This document shows, one piece after another, positions 10,666 to 18,924 of a stretch of 64,000 nucleotides of DNA (the first letter of the stretch is position 1; the number at the start of each line of letters is the position of its first letter). The DNA lies in the NCBI RefSeq assembly GCF_027532945.1, contig NZ_JAPZTZ010000015.1, positions 85,305 to 149,304 on the forward strand, in the 5' to 3' direction. A program made the translations under genes and the position numbers. Source of the stretch: Phreatobacter sp. (GTDB lineage: Bacteria > Pseudomonadota > Alphaproteobacteria > Rhizobiales > Phreatobacteraceae). The notes beneath the pieces are model-generated. The model saw only the letters and a list, made by a program, of their open reading frames with translations, was not told the DNA's origin and searched no databases.

Positions 10666-11832
10666 ATGCCCATCAACAATCGCATCGCCTCCCTGCACGA
10701 CGAGGTCACCGCCTGGCGCCGTGACCTGCACGAGCATCCTGAACTGATGTTCGACGTGCACCGCACGGCCGGCGTCGTCGCCGAGAGGCTCAAGGAGTTC
10801 GGCTGCGACGAGGTGGTCGGCGGCATCGGCAAGACCGGCGTCGTCGGCATCATCAAGGGCCGCAACACCGGCTCGGGCAAGGTGATCGGGCTTCGCGCCG
10901 ACATGGACGCGCTGCCGCTGACCGAGATCACCGGGCTGCCGCACGCCTCAAAGGTGCCGGGAAAGATGCATGCCTGCGGCCATGACGGCCACACCGCCAT
11001 GCTGCTGGGCGCTGCCAAATATCTCGCCGAGACCCGCAATTTCGACGGCACGGTGGCGGTCATCTTCCAGCCGGCGGAAGAGGGCGGCGGCGGCGGCCGC
11101 GAAATGGTCAATGACGGCATGATGGACCGCTTCGGCATCCAGGAGGTCTATGGCATGCACAATGCGCCGGGCCTTCCCGTGGGCAAGTTCGCGCTGCGCG
11201 CCGGCCCGCTCATGGCCGCCGCCGATCGCATCCAGATCGACGTCGAGGGCAAGGGCGGCCATGCCGCCAAGCCGCATCTCGCCGTCGACACGATCCTCAT
11301 CGCCTCGCAGATCGTCACCAACGTCCAGTCGATCGTCTCGCGCAATGTCGATCCGCTCGGCAATGCGGTGGTCTCCATCTGCGCCTTCAATGCCGGCTTC
11401 ACCGACAATGTCATCCCGCAGACGGCGACGCTGCTCGGCACGGTGCGCACGCTGACCCCCGAGATGCGCGATCTCGTGGAGAAGCGCCTGCACCAGATCG
11501 TCGAGGGCACCGCGGCCATGTATGGCGGCACGGCGAAGCTCACCTATTTCCGCGACTATCCGGTCACCCGGAACCATGCCGACAACGCCATCTTCGCCGG
11601 CGACGCGGCGGCCTCGGTGGTGGGCGAGGACGGGGTGAACCGCGACACCGTCCCGGTGATGGGCGGCGAGGACTTCTCCTTCATGCTGGAGGCCCGCCCC
11701 GGCGCCTTCATCTTCATCGGCCAGGGCGACACGGCCTCGGTCCACCACCCGGCCTATGACTTCAACGACGACATCATTCCGATCGGCATGAGCTACTGGG
11801 CGAAGCTCGTCGAGAGCCGCCTTGCCGCCTGA
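10666..11832 (+). CDS. M20D amidohydrolase (hippurate hydrolase/aminoacylase-like), copy 2 of 4
   Basis: A 388-residue paralogue of its neighbours beginning MPINNRIASLHDEVTAWRRD. It retains all M20D metal-site motifs (ACGHDGH, PAEEG, YGMHN, GGHAAKPH, GGEDFSFMLE, HHPAYDF). Only 27 bp separate it from copy 1, with a GGAG Shine-Dalgarno before the ATG, so it is probably co-transcribed. By eye it is closest to copy 3 in the N-terminal half. Predicted to release amino acids from N-acyl conjugates in the cytosol; no signal peptide is visible. Confidence 0.92.
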   Translation: MPINNRIASLHDEVTAWRRDLHEHPELMFDVHRTAGVVAERLKEFGCDEVVGGIGKTGVVGIIKGRNTGSGKVIGLRADMDALPLTEITGLPHASKVPGKMHACGHDGHTAMLLGAAKYLAETRNFDGTVAVIFQPAEEGGGGGREMVNDGMMDRFGIQEVYGMHNAPGLPVGKFALRAGPLMAAADRIQIDVEGKGGHAAKPHLAVDTILIASQIVTNVQSIVSRNVDPLGNAVVSICAFNAGFTDNVIPQTATLLGTVRTLTPEMRDLVEKRLHQIVEGTAAMYGGTAKLTYFRDYPVTRNHADNAIFAGDAAASVVGEDGVNRDTVPVMGGEDFSFMLEARPGAFIFIGQGDTASVHHPAYDFNDDIIPIGMSYWAKLVESRLAA

Positions 11833-11891
11833 CGCCTGATCCGGCGCGGCCATGCCGCGCCGGCCGCCATCCCATCCGCAGGACCACGCCC

Positions 11892-13058
11892 ATGCCCATC
11901 GTCAACCGCATCGCCGCCCTCCACGAGGAGGTCACCGCCTGGCGCCGCGACATCCACGAATATCCGGAGCTGCAGTTCGACGTGCACCGCACCGCCGGCA
12001 TCGTCGCCGACAAGCTGCGCGAATTCGGCTGCGACGAGGTGGTCACCGGCATCGGCCGCACCGGCGTCGTCGGGATCATCCGCGGCCGGGCCAATGGCTC
12101 GGGCAAGGTAGTGGGCCTGCGCGCCGACATGGACGCGCTGCCGCTGACCGAGATCACCGGCCTGCCGCACGCCTCCAAGGTGCCGGGCAAGATGCACGCC
12201 TGCGGCCATGACGGCCACACCGCCATGCTGCTGGGCGCCGCGAAATACCTCGCCGAAACCCGCAATTTCGACGGCACGGTCGCGGTCATCTTCCAGCCAG
12301 CGGAAGAGGGCGAGAAGGGCGGCGAGGCCATGGTGCTCGACGGGATGATGGAGCGCTTCGGCATCCAGGAGGTCTATGGCATGCACAATGCGCCGGGCCT
12401 TCCCGTCGGCCAGTTCGCCATCCGTCCCGGCCCGATGCTGGCGGCGGTGGACAATTTCCGCATCCATGTGGAGGGCAAGGGCGGCCATGCCGCGCGCCCC
12501 CACCAGTCGATCGACACGATCCTCGTCGCCGCGCACATCGCCACCGCGGTGCAGTCGATCGTCGCGCGCAACATCGACCCGCTGAAGAACGCCGTGATCT
12601 CGATCTGCGCCTTCAATGCCGGCTTCACCAACAATGTCATCCCGCAGACGGCGAAGCTGCGTGGCACGGTGCGCACCCTCGACGGCTCTGTGCGCGACTA
12701 TATCGAGACGCGGCTGCGCGAGGTGGTGGAGGCGACCGCCGCGGTCTTCGGCGCCACCGCCCGCCTTGAGCACGAGCGGGTGGTCCCAGTGACGGTGAAC
12801 GATCCCGCCCATACGCCCCATGCGGTGGCGGCGGCCGCCGCCGTGGTCGGCGAGCGGGCGGTGAACCCCGAGGCGCCGCAGATCATGGGCGGCGAGGATT
12901 TCTCCTACATGCTGGAGGCCCGCCCCGGCGCCTTCATCATGATCGGCCAGGGCGACACCGCCTCGGTGCATCACCCCGCTTACGACTTCAACGACGAGAT
13001 CATCCCGCTGGGGATGAGCTACTGGGCGAAGCTGGTCGAAAGCCGCATGCCGGCGTGA
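11892..13058 (+). CDS. M20D amidohydrolase (hippurate hydrolase/aminoacylase-like), copy 3 of 4
   Basis: A 388-residue paralogue with intact metal-site motifs. It differs from the other copies after PAEEG, where the Gly-rich stretch is replaced by EKGGEA, and in the lid domain, which reads GGHAARPHQSID. These differences lie around the substrate pocket of M20 enzymes and may reflect changed specificity (inference). It follows copy 2 after 59 bp and is followed by the palindromic repeat that separates it from copy 4. Confidence 0.92.
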   Translation: MPIVNRIAALHEEVTAWRRDIHEYPELQFDVHRTAGIVADKLREFGCDEVVTGIGRTGVVGIIRGRANGSGKVVGLRADMDALPLTEITGLPHASKVPGKMHACGHDGHTAMLLGAAKYLAETRNFDGTVAVIFQPAEEGEKGGEAMVLDGMMERFGIQEVYGMHNAPGLPVGQFAIRPGPMLAAVDNFRIHVEGKGGHAARPHQSIDTILVAAHIATAVQSIVARNIDPLKNAVISICAFNAGFTNNVIPQTAKLRGTVRTLDGSVRDYIETRLREVVEATAAVFGATARLEHERVVPVTVNDPAHTPHAVAAAAAVVGERAVNPEAPQIMGGEDFSYMLEARPGAFIMIGQGDTASVHHPAYDFNDEIIPLGMSYWAKLVESRMPA

Positions 13059-13087
13059 GGCGGGCTTGCGTTCGGACTGCGGAACCG

Positions 13088-13245
13088 AAGTGCGTCCTTC
13101 GAGGCTCGCCTTTCAGGCTCGCACCTCAGGATGAGGGTGGTTGGGCCTTGCAGGTAGACATCTGCGGCGGCGTTGCGGACTGCCACACACCACCTCCCTC
13201 ATCCTGAGGTGCGAGCCTGAAAGGCGAGCCTCGAAGGACGCACTT
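13088..13245. repeat. Intergenic palindromic repeat element A (50-bp perfect arms)
   Basis: This fills most of the 306-bp gap between M20 copies 3 and 4. Bases 13088-13137 are the exact reverse complement of 13196-13245 (50 of 50), separated by 58 bp. Each arm itself carries internal symmetry (GGCTCGCC..., AGGCTCGCA). Arm ends (AAGTGCGTCC and CAGGATGAGG) are shared with element B near 15.6 kb. It has no coding potential that I can support. RNA from either strand would form a very stable hairpin. Confidence 0.9.
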
Positions 13246-13364
13246 CCCGGAATGCAGGGCATGAAGGCCTTCGTCGCCGCATCCCCGCCTCCCACCTTCC
13301 CCCTCGCCTCTGCGCTGCTGCCGCGCTAGCCTCCCGTTTTCGCATCGCCGTTCCGGAGCCTTCC

Positions 13365-14531
13365 ATGCCGATCATCAACCGCGTCGCCGACCTCCACGAC
13401 GAAATCACCGCCTGGCGGCGTGACTTCCACGAGAACCCGGAGCTGCTCTACGACGTGCACCGCACCGCCGGCATCGTCGCCGAGAAGCTGAAGGAATTCG
13501 GCTGCGACGAGGTGGTCTCCGGCATCGGCCAGACCGGCGTCGTGGCGGTGATCAAGGGCCGCAAGACCGCCTCGGGCAAGGTGGTGGGCGTGCGCGCCGA
13601 CATGGACGCGCTGCCGATCGAGGAGGCGACCGACCTGCCCTACAAGTCCAAGGTGCCGGGCAAGATGCACGCCTGCGGCCATGACGGGCACACCGCCATG
13701 CTGCTCGGCGCCGCCAAGTACCTGGCCGAAACCCGCAATTTCGACGGCACCGCCATCATGATCTTCCAGCCAGCGGAAGAGGGCGGCGGCGGCGGCGACG
13801 CCATGGTCAAGGACGGCCTGATGACCCGCTGGGGCGTCCAGGAGGTCTATGGCCTGCACAATATGCCGGGGATCCCGCTCGGCAGCTTCGCGGTGCGCAA
13901 GGGCCCGCTCATGGCCGCGGCCGACCGCTTCGTCATCGACATCGAGGGCAAGGGCGGCCACGGCGCCATGCCGCATCTCTGCGTCGATCCGGTCCAGGCG
14001 GGCTTTGCCATCGGGCTTGCCATGCAGACCATCGTCTCGCGCAATGTCGACCCGATCGAGAGCGCGGTGATCTCCATCACCTCGGTGAAGGCGGGCGAGG
14101 CCTTCAACGTCATCCCGCAGACCCTGCGCATGCTCGGCACGGTGCGCACCTTCAAGCCGGAGATCCAGGATCTCGTCGAGGCGCGGATGAAGGAGCTGGT
14201 CGAGAACGTCGCCAAGGGCATGGGCTGCGTCGCCACCTGCGACTACATGCGCGGCTATCCCGTCACCTTCAACCATGCCGACCAGACCGACTTCGCGGTG
14301 AAGGTCGCCCAGTCCGTCGTCGGCGCTGACAAGGTCGACGCCGAGACGCCGCCGCTGATGGGCGCGGAGGACTTCTCCTACATGCTCAACGAGCGGCCGG
14401 GCTGCTACATCTTCCTCGGCAATGGCGACACCGCCGCCTGCCACCACCCCGCCTATAATTTCGACGACAACGCCATCCCGACGGGCACGAGCTATCTCGC
14501 CAAGATCGTCGAGACGGCGATGCCGGCCTGA
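13365..14531 (+). CDS. M20D amidohydrolase (hippurate hydrolase/aminoacylase-like), copy 4 of 4
   Basis: A 388-residue M20D enzyme, the most divergent of the four. It keeps ACGHDGH, PAEEG, YGLHN and HHPAYNF, but the lid reads GGHGAMPHLCVDPVQAGF where copies 1-3 have GGHAA(K/R)PH. The start MPIINRVADLHDEITAWRRD aligns with the others and has a GGAG Shine-Dalgarno. It is separated from copy 3 by the palindromic repeat and may have its own promoter. A Gfo/Idh oxidoreductase follows after 10 bp. Confidence 0.92.
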   Translation: MPIINRVADLHDEITAWRRDFHENPELLYDVHRTAGIVAEKLKEFGCDEVVSGIGQTGVVAVIKGRKTASGKVVGVRADMDALPIEEATDLPYKSKVPGKMHACGHDGHTAMLLGAAKYLAETRNFDGTAIMIFQPAEEGGGGGDAMVKDGLMTRWGVQEVYGLHNMPGIPLGSFAVRKGPLMAAADRFVIDIEGKGGHGAMPHLCVDPVQAGFAIGLAMQTIVSRNVDPIESAVISITSVKAGEAFNVIPQTLRMLGTVRTFKPEIQDLVEARMKELVENVAKGMGCVATCDYMRGYPVTFNHADQTDFAVKVAQSVVGADKVDAETPPLMGAEDFSYMLNERPGCYIFLGNGDTAACHHPAYNFDDNAIPTGTSYLAKIVETAMPA

Positions 14532-14541
14532 GGCGGATCCC

Positions 14542-15528
14542 GTGACACAGCAGAAGGTTGCGCCGGGCCCGGTTTCGCTGGGCATCGTCGGCGCGGGGAT
14601 TATGGGCGAGCGCCTTCTTGGCGCGGCCCTCGCCCATGCGGCGGATGTCGTCCGCATCGCCGGAATCTGGGACCCTTCGGAGGCGGCGATGGCGCGCATC
14701 GCCGCGGCCCATCCGCACGTGCCGCGTCTTGCCGGCCCCGAGGCCGTGGCAGCGGCGAGCGACTGCCTCTATGTCGCCTCGCCCCCCTCATCGCACCTCG
14801 CCCATGCCCGCACGGCGCTGGCACTCGGCAAGGCGGTGTTCTGCGAGAAACCGCTGGCGGTGGACCTTGGCGATGCCCGCGCCTTCGTGGCGGAGGCCGG
14901 CGGACGCGGGGCGGTGAACTTCCCCTTCGCCTCCTCCTTCGCAGTGGCGACGCTCCAGCGCTGGATCGCGGAAGGCGTGATCGGCACGCCGCAGCGCATT
15001 GCCATCGAGGTGGCCTTTGCGACCTGGCCGCGCTCCTGGCAGCGCGATGCCGCCGCCTGGCTCGACGGGCCGGCCGAGGGCGGCTTCACCCGCGAGGTGG
15101 TCTCGCATTTCCTCTTCCTGTCGCGCCGGCTCGGCGGGCCGCTGACCGGCCTCAAGGCGACGGTGGAGTTCCCGGAGGCCGGCAAGTCCGAGCGCAAGAT
15201 CGCCGGAACGCTGACGGCCGGCGCCCTGCCGGTGACGCTGGCGGGAAGCGTCGGCACGACGGCCAAGGACGACCACAACACCTGGACGCTCGAGGGCACG
15301 GCCGGCGCGATCCGGCTGCGCGACTGGTCCTTCGCCGAGCGGCGGACGCCGGAGGGCGCCTGGCAGCCCGATCCGGAGGCGCTGCCCAATGAGAAGATCC
15401 GGCCGCTGGTGCTGCGCCGGCAGCTTGAGGGTGTCGCGGCGCTGGTGCGCGGCGAGGCGTTTCACCTGGCGACCCTGGCGGAGGCGCTGGAGGTGCAGGA
15501 GACGGTCGAGGCGATCCTGAAGGGGTGA
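14542..15528 (+). CDS. Gfo/Idh/MocA-family NAD(P)-dependent oxidoreductase
   Basis: A 328-residue protein with an N-terminal Rossmann fold (VSLGIVGAGIMGER, GxGxxG at 17-22) and the family motif CEKPLAVDL, in which Lys is the catalytic residue. The C-terminal beta-sheet domain follows. GTG 14542 was chosen because it lies just downstream of the preceding stop and the Rossmann strand begins 10 residues later; longer in-frame starts would run deep inside the M20 gene. Substrates of this family are usually sugars or inositols, but nothing here fixes the substrate. Probably co-transcribed with M20 copy 4. Confidence 0.88.
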   Translation: MTQQKVAPGPVSLGIVGAGIMGERLLGAALAHAADVVRIAGIWDPSEAAMARIAAAHPHVPRLAGPEAVAAASDCLYVASPPSSHLAHARTALALGKAVFCEKPLAVDLGDARAFVAEAGGRGAVNFPFASSFAVATLQRWIAEGVIGTPQRIAIEVAFATWPRSWQRDAAAWLDGPAEGGFTREVVSHFLFLSRRLGGPLTGLKATVEFPEAGKSERKIAGTLTAGALPVTLAGSVGTTAKDDHNTWTLEGTAGAIRLRDWSFAERRTPEGAWQPDPEALPNEKIRPLVLRRQLEGVAALVRGEAFHLATLAEALEVQETVEAILKG

Positions 15529-15562
15529 GGTTGGGGCGCCCCAGTCAGTCCGATCACCTGCC

Positions 15563-15814
15563 GCCCTGCATCGGGCAAGTGCGTCCGTAGAGGCGCGCTA
15601 TAGCATCGAGCGAACGCGAGATGCGTTCGCCTCTCGCTATGCGCTCGCACCTCAGGATGAGGACGGTAGTGTCCGGCAGATCGGTGGACGCATCGGGAGC
15701 CACGGTCTCAATGCAGGGCTCAACCCACCTCATCCTGAGGTGCGAGGACCGCGGCGATGCGTCAGCATCGGCCGCTGGCCGAGCCTCGAAGGACGCACTT
15801 CCGCAGTGCAGGGC
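15563..15814. repeat. Intergenic palindromic repeat element B
   Basis: This occupies most of the 310-bp gap between the Gfo/Idh gene and the GMC oxidoreductase. Outer inverted segments are GCCCTGCA (15563-15570) / TGCAGGGC (15807-15814) and AAGTGCGTCC (15577-15586) / GGACGCACTT (15791-15800). Inner segments are CCTCAGGATGAGG (15650-15662) / CCTCATCCTGAGG (15728-15740). Between them sit further local hairpins (GCGAACGCGAGATGCGTTCGC). It shares its ends with element A but has a different, longer middle, so the two belong to one family with variable interiors. Confidence 0.8.
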
Positions 15815-15838
15815 GACGTTTCCCGGCGCAAGACGCTC

Positions 15839-17464
15839 TCAACCGCGCGCGTCCTCCAGAATCATCTTCGCGCCCTTCTCGGCGATCATCAGCGTCGGCG
15901 TGTTGGTGTTGCCGGAGGTGATGGTCGGCATGACGGACGCGTCGGCCACCCGCAGACCGTCCACTCCTATCACCCGAAGGCGCTCGTCCACCACGGCCAT
16001 CGGATCCGAGGCAAGGCCCATCTTCGCCGTGCCGACGGGATGGAAGATGGTCGTGCCGATGTCGCCGGCGGCCCTGGCGAGGCTCTCGGCATCGTCGCCG
16101 ATGACCGGGCCGGGCAGGAACTCCTCGGGGCGGTAGGGGGCCAGCGCCGGCTGGCTCATCAGGCGGCGGGTGACGCGCAGCGAATCCGCCGCCACCTTCC
16201 GGTCCTCGTCAGTGGCGAGATAGTTCGGCGCGATGATCGGCTTGTCCGTCGGATCGGCGGAGCGGATATGCACCGATCCGCGCGAGGTCGGGCGGAGGTT
16301 GCAGGGCGCCACCGTCACGGCGGGGAAGCGATGCAACGGGTCGCCGAACTTGTCGAGCGACAGCGGCTGGACGTGGAACTGGATATTGGCCCGCTCCTGG
16401 GAGGGATCGGAACGGGTGAAGATGCCGAGCTGGCTCGGCGCCATAGTCAGGGGGCCGGTGCGGCGGACGAGATATTCGAGCCCCATCAGGCCGCGCTTGA
16501 CGAGGTTGTGGTAGGTCTCGTTCAGCGTCTTGATGCCCTGGACCTTGTAGATGGCGCGGATCTGCAGGTGGTCCTGCAGGTTGCCGCCGACGCCGGGCTT
16601 GTCCTTCACCACTGGGATGCCGTGACGCGACAGCACGTCGCCATGGCCGATGCCGGAGAGTTCGAGGATCTGCGTCGAGCCGATGGAGCCAGCGGTGAGC
16701 ACCACCTCGCCGCGGCAGCGCAGGATGACGCTCTCGCCGCCCTGGCGGATCTGCACGGCCCTCGCGCGGCCCTCCTCGACGATCACCTTCTCCACCTGCA
16801 CGCCCGAGATCAGGTCGAGATTGTCGCGCTTGTCGATGATCGGCTTGATGAAGCCGCGCGCCGCCGACCAGCGCAGGCCTTTCTTCTGGTTGACGTGGAA
16901 ATAGGCCGCGCCCTCGTTGTCACCGGTGTTGAAGTCGTCGAGCGGGCGCACGCCCATCTGCACCGCCGCCTCGCGCACCCGGTCGAGCAGGTCCCAGCGC
17001 ACCCGCGGCGCCTCGACGCGCCAGTTGCCGCCGGTGCCGTGATGCTCGCTTGTCCCGAGGAAATGGTCCTCCAACCCGACGAAGAGCGGCTTCACGTCGT
17101 CCCAGCCCCAGCCGGTGAGGCCGAGCTGGCGCCAATGGTCGTAGTCGGCGCTCTGGCCGCGCATGGTGATCATGGCATTGATGGCGGAGGAGCCGCCGAT
17201 CACCTTGCCGCGCGGATAGATCAGCGAGCGGCTGTTGAGGCCGGGCTCGGCCTCGGTCCTGAACATCCAGTCGGCGCGCGGATTGTTGATGGCGAAGAGA
17301 TAGCCGACGGGGATGTGGAACCAGATCCAGTCGTCCTTGGTGCCGGCCTCCAGCAGCATGACGCGGTTCTTCGGATTGGCGGAGAGGCGGTTCGCCATGA
17401 GGCAGCCGGCCGTGCCGGCTCCGCAGACGATGTAATCCCACTCACCCTGTATGGTGCGGGCCAT
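15839..17464 (-). CDS. GMC-family FAD oxidoreductase (choline/alcohol dehydrogenase type)
   Basis: A 541-residue flavoprotein. The N-terminal FAD-binding motif is YIVCGAGTAGCLMANRL (GxGxxG at 15-20) followed by the ribose-binding Glu in LLEAG. GMC signature regions are GKVIGGSSAINAM and the C-terminal HPVGTAKMG with the active-site His. The family oxidises primary alcohols such as choline or aromatic/aliphatic alcohols, and choline dehydrogenase is only one option. The ATG at 17464 has a GGAGGGGAG Shine-Dalgarno. It is divergent from the WD40-cytochrome gene, and no betaine aldehyde dehydrogenase is adjacent. Confidence 0.9.
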   Translation of the reverse strand: MARTIQGEWDYIVCGAGTAGCLMANRLSANPKNRVMLLEAGTKDDWIWFHIPVGYLFAINNPRADWMFRTEAEPGLNSRSLIYPRGKVIGGSSAINAMITMRGQSADYDHWRQLGLTGWGWDDVKPLFVGLEDHFLGTSEHHGTGGNWRVEAPRVRWDLLDRVREAAVQMGVRPLDDFNTGDNEGAAYFHVNQKKGLRWSAARGFIKPIIDKRDNLDLISGVQVEKVIVEEGRARAVQIRQGGESVILRCRGEVVLTAGSIGSTQILELSGIGHGDVLSRHGIPVVKDKPGVGGNLQDHLQIRAIYKVQGIKTLNETYHNLVKRGLMGLEYLVRRTGPLTMAPSQLGIFTRSDPSQERANIQFHVQPLSLDKFGDPLHRFPAVTVAPCNLRPTSRGSVHIRSADPTDKPIIAPNYLATDEDRKVAADSLRVTRRLMSQPALAPYRPEEFLPGPVIGDDAESLARAAGDIGTTIFHPVGTAKMGLASDPMAVVDERLRVIGVDGLRVADASVMPTITSGNTNTPTLMIAEKGAKMILEDARG

Positions 17465-17601
17465 GGCTCCCCTCCGGCACTGGCGGGCTCTCGGTCCTGG
17501 CCCTTGCGGCGATCCATCGCGCGTGCGCGGCCCAAGGTCAATTGGCCGGTCGGCGCGAAGGGCCGCAACGACAGGATTGCCTTGGCCGATGGCGGCGTTA
17601 G

Positions 17602-18918
17602 ATGTCGGGCATGTTCTCGATCCCCCGCCTGCTCTCCTGTCTGACAATCGCCCTCGCGGCCTGCCTTGCCCTCCTCGTCGCTCCCGCTGTGGCGCAGGAG
17701 ATGCGCGGCCATGGCGGCCCGGTGCGGGCGCTCGCCGTCGCGCCCGATGGGAGCCTCGCCATTTCCGGCTCCTTCGATTCCTCCGCCATCCTCTGGGACA
17801 TCGAGCAGGGCCTCGCTGTCAGCGTGCTGCGCGGCCATGACAGCTCGGTCAATGCAGTGGCGGCCCTCGCCGACGGGAGGTTCGTCACCGCCGGGGAGGA
17901 CGGGCGCGTGCTGCTCTGGCGGCCCGGCCGGGCGGAGCCGGAGGCGCGGCCCGTCACCCACGAGGCGCCGGTCGCGGCGCTGGCGATCTCTCCCGACCGC
18001 CGGAGCCTCGCCACGGCCTCCTGGGACGGCACGGCGCGCATCGTGCCGCTCGCCGGCGGCGAGGCGCGGGTTGCCACCACGCAGCGCGGGCCGCTCAACG
18101 CCGTCGGCTTCACGGCGGACGGGCGCAGCATCGTCACCGGCGGCCATGACGGCGCGCTGCGCATCGTGCCCCTCGACGGCGGCACGGAGCGTGTGGTCGA
18201 GCTCGGCCTGCCGGTGAATGCACTGGCGGTTGCCGGCGATGGCGAGATCGCCGCCGGCCTCGCCGATGGCCGCGTCATCGTCTTCTCGGGCAATGGCGTG
18301 CCGCGCGGCGAGATCCGCGCCGCCGAGACGCCCATCGTCGCGGTGGGGCTGTCGCCGGACGGGACGCGCATCGCCGCGGCCGGCATCCGCGGCTCGGTCG
18401 CCATCATCAACCGGCGGAGCCTTGCCGTGGAGCGGGTGCTGGTCGGTCCCGGGCTGCCGGTCTGGTCCCTCGCCTTCCGGCCGGGGACGGAGGAACTGCT
18501 GACCGGCGGCGGCGACCGGCTCGTGCGCCGCTGGCTGGCGACGACCGGCGAGCATCTCGGCGCGGTCATCCTGGCGAAGCCGTCCGACGCGCTGACGCGG
18601 CTTGCCGACCATCCGGGCGCCGAGGTCTTTCGCGCCTGCTCCGCCTGCCACACGCTCGATCCGGATGGCGGCAACCGCGCCGGGCCGACGCTGTACGGCG
18701 TCATCGGCCGGCGCATCGGCACGGCGGCGGGCTACGACTTTTCGCCGGCGCTGCGCGGCATGGACATCATCTGGACGAAAGAGACCATCGCCCGGCTCTT
18801 CGAGATCGGCCCGACGGCCTACACGCCCGGCACCAAGATGCCGGAGCAGCGGGTGACGGATCCGGAGGATCTCAAGGACCTCGTCGACTTCATCGCCAAG
18901 GCGACCGGGGCCGAGTGA
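17602..18918 (+). CDS. Periplasmic WD40 beta-propeller fused to cytochrome c
   Basis: A 438-residue exported fusion. A signal peptide (about 1-31, ending PAVAQ) is followed by seven or so WD40-like blades (34-325; e.g. GHGGPVRALAVAPDGSLAISG and GHDSSVNAVAAL). The class I cytochrome c domain has the haem motif CSACH (346-350) and the likely axial Met in TKMPEQ (Met413). The family role is periplasmic electron transfer, with the propeller as a protein-docking platform. It is convergent with the adjacent Fe-S protein gene (6 bp between stops) at the edge of the formate dehydrogenase region, so an accessory or electron-acceptor role for that enzyme is inferred. Confidence 0.88.
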   Translation: MSGMFSIPRLLSCLTIALAACLALLVAPAVAQEMRGHGGPVRALAVAPDGSLAISGSFDSSAILWDIEQGLAVSVLRGHDSSVNAVAALADGRFVTAGEDGRVLLWRPGRAEPEARPVTHEAPVAALAISPDRRSLATASWDGTARIVPLAGGEARVATTQRGPLNAVGFTADGRSIVTGGHDGALRIVPLDGGTERVVELGLPVNALAVAGDGEIAAGLADGRVIVFSGNGVPRGEIRAAETPIVAVGLSPDGTRIAAAGIRGSVAIINRRSLAVERVLVGPGLPVWSLAFRPGTEELLTGGGDRLVRRWLATTGEHLGAVILAKPSDALTRLADHPGAEVFRACSACHTLDPDGGNRAGPTLYGVIGRRIGTAAGYDFSPALRGMDIIWTKETIARLFEIGPTAYTPGTKMPEQRVTDPEDLKDLVDFIAKATGAE

Positions 18919-18924
18919 GCCGGC

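Noticed and set aside
13141..13329. Short frames inside palindromic element A
   Set aside because: They arise from the inverted repeat itself, have no credible ribosome-binding site and no family similarity.
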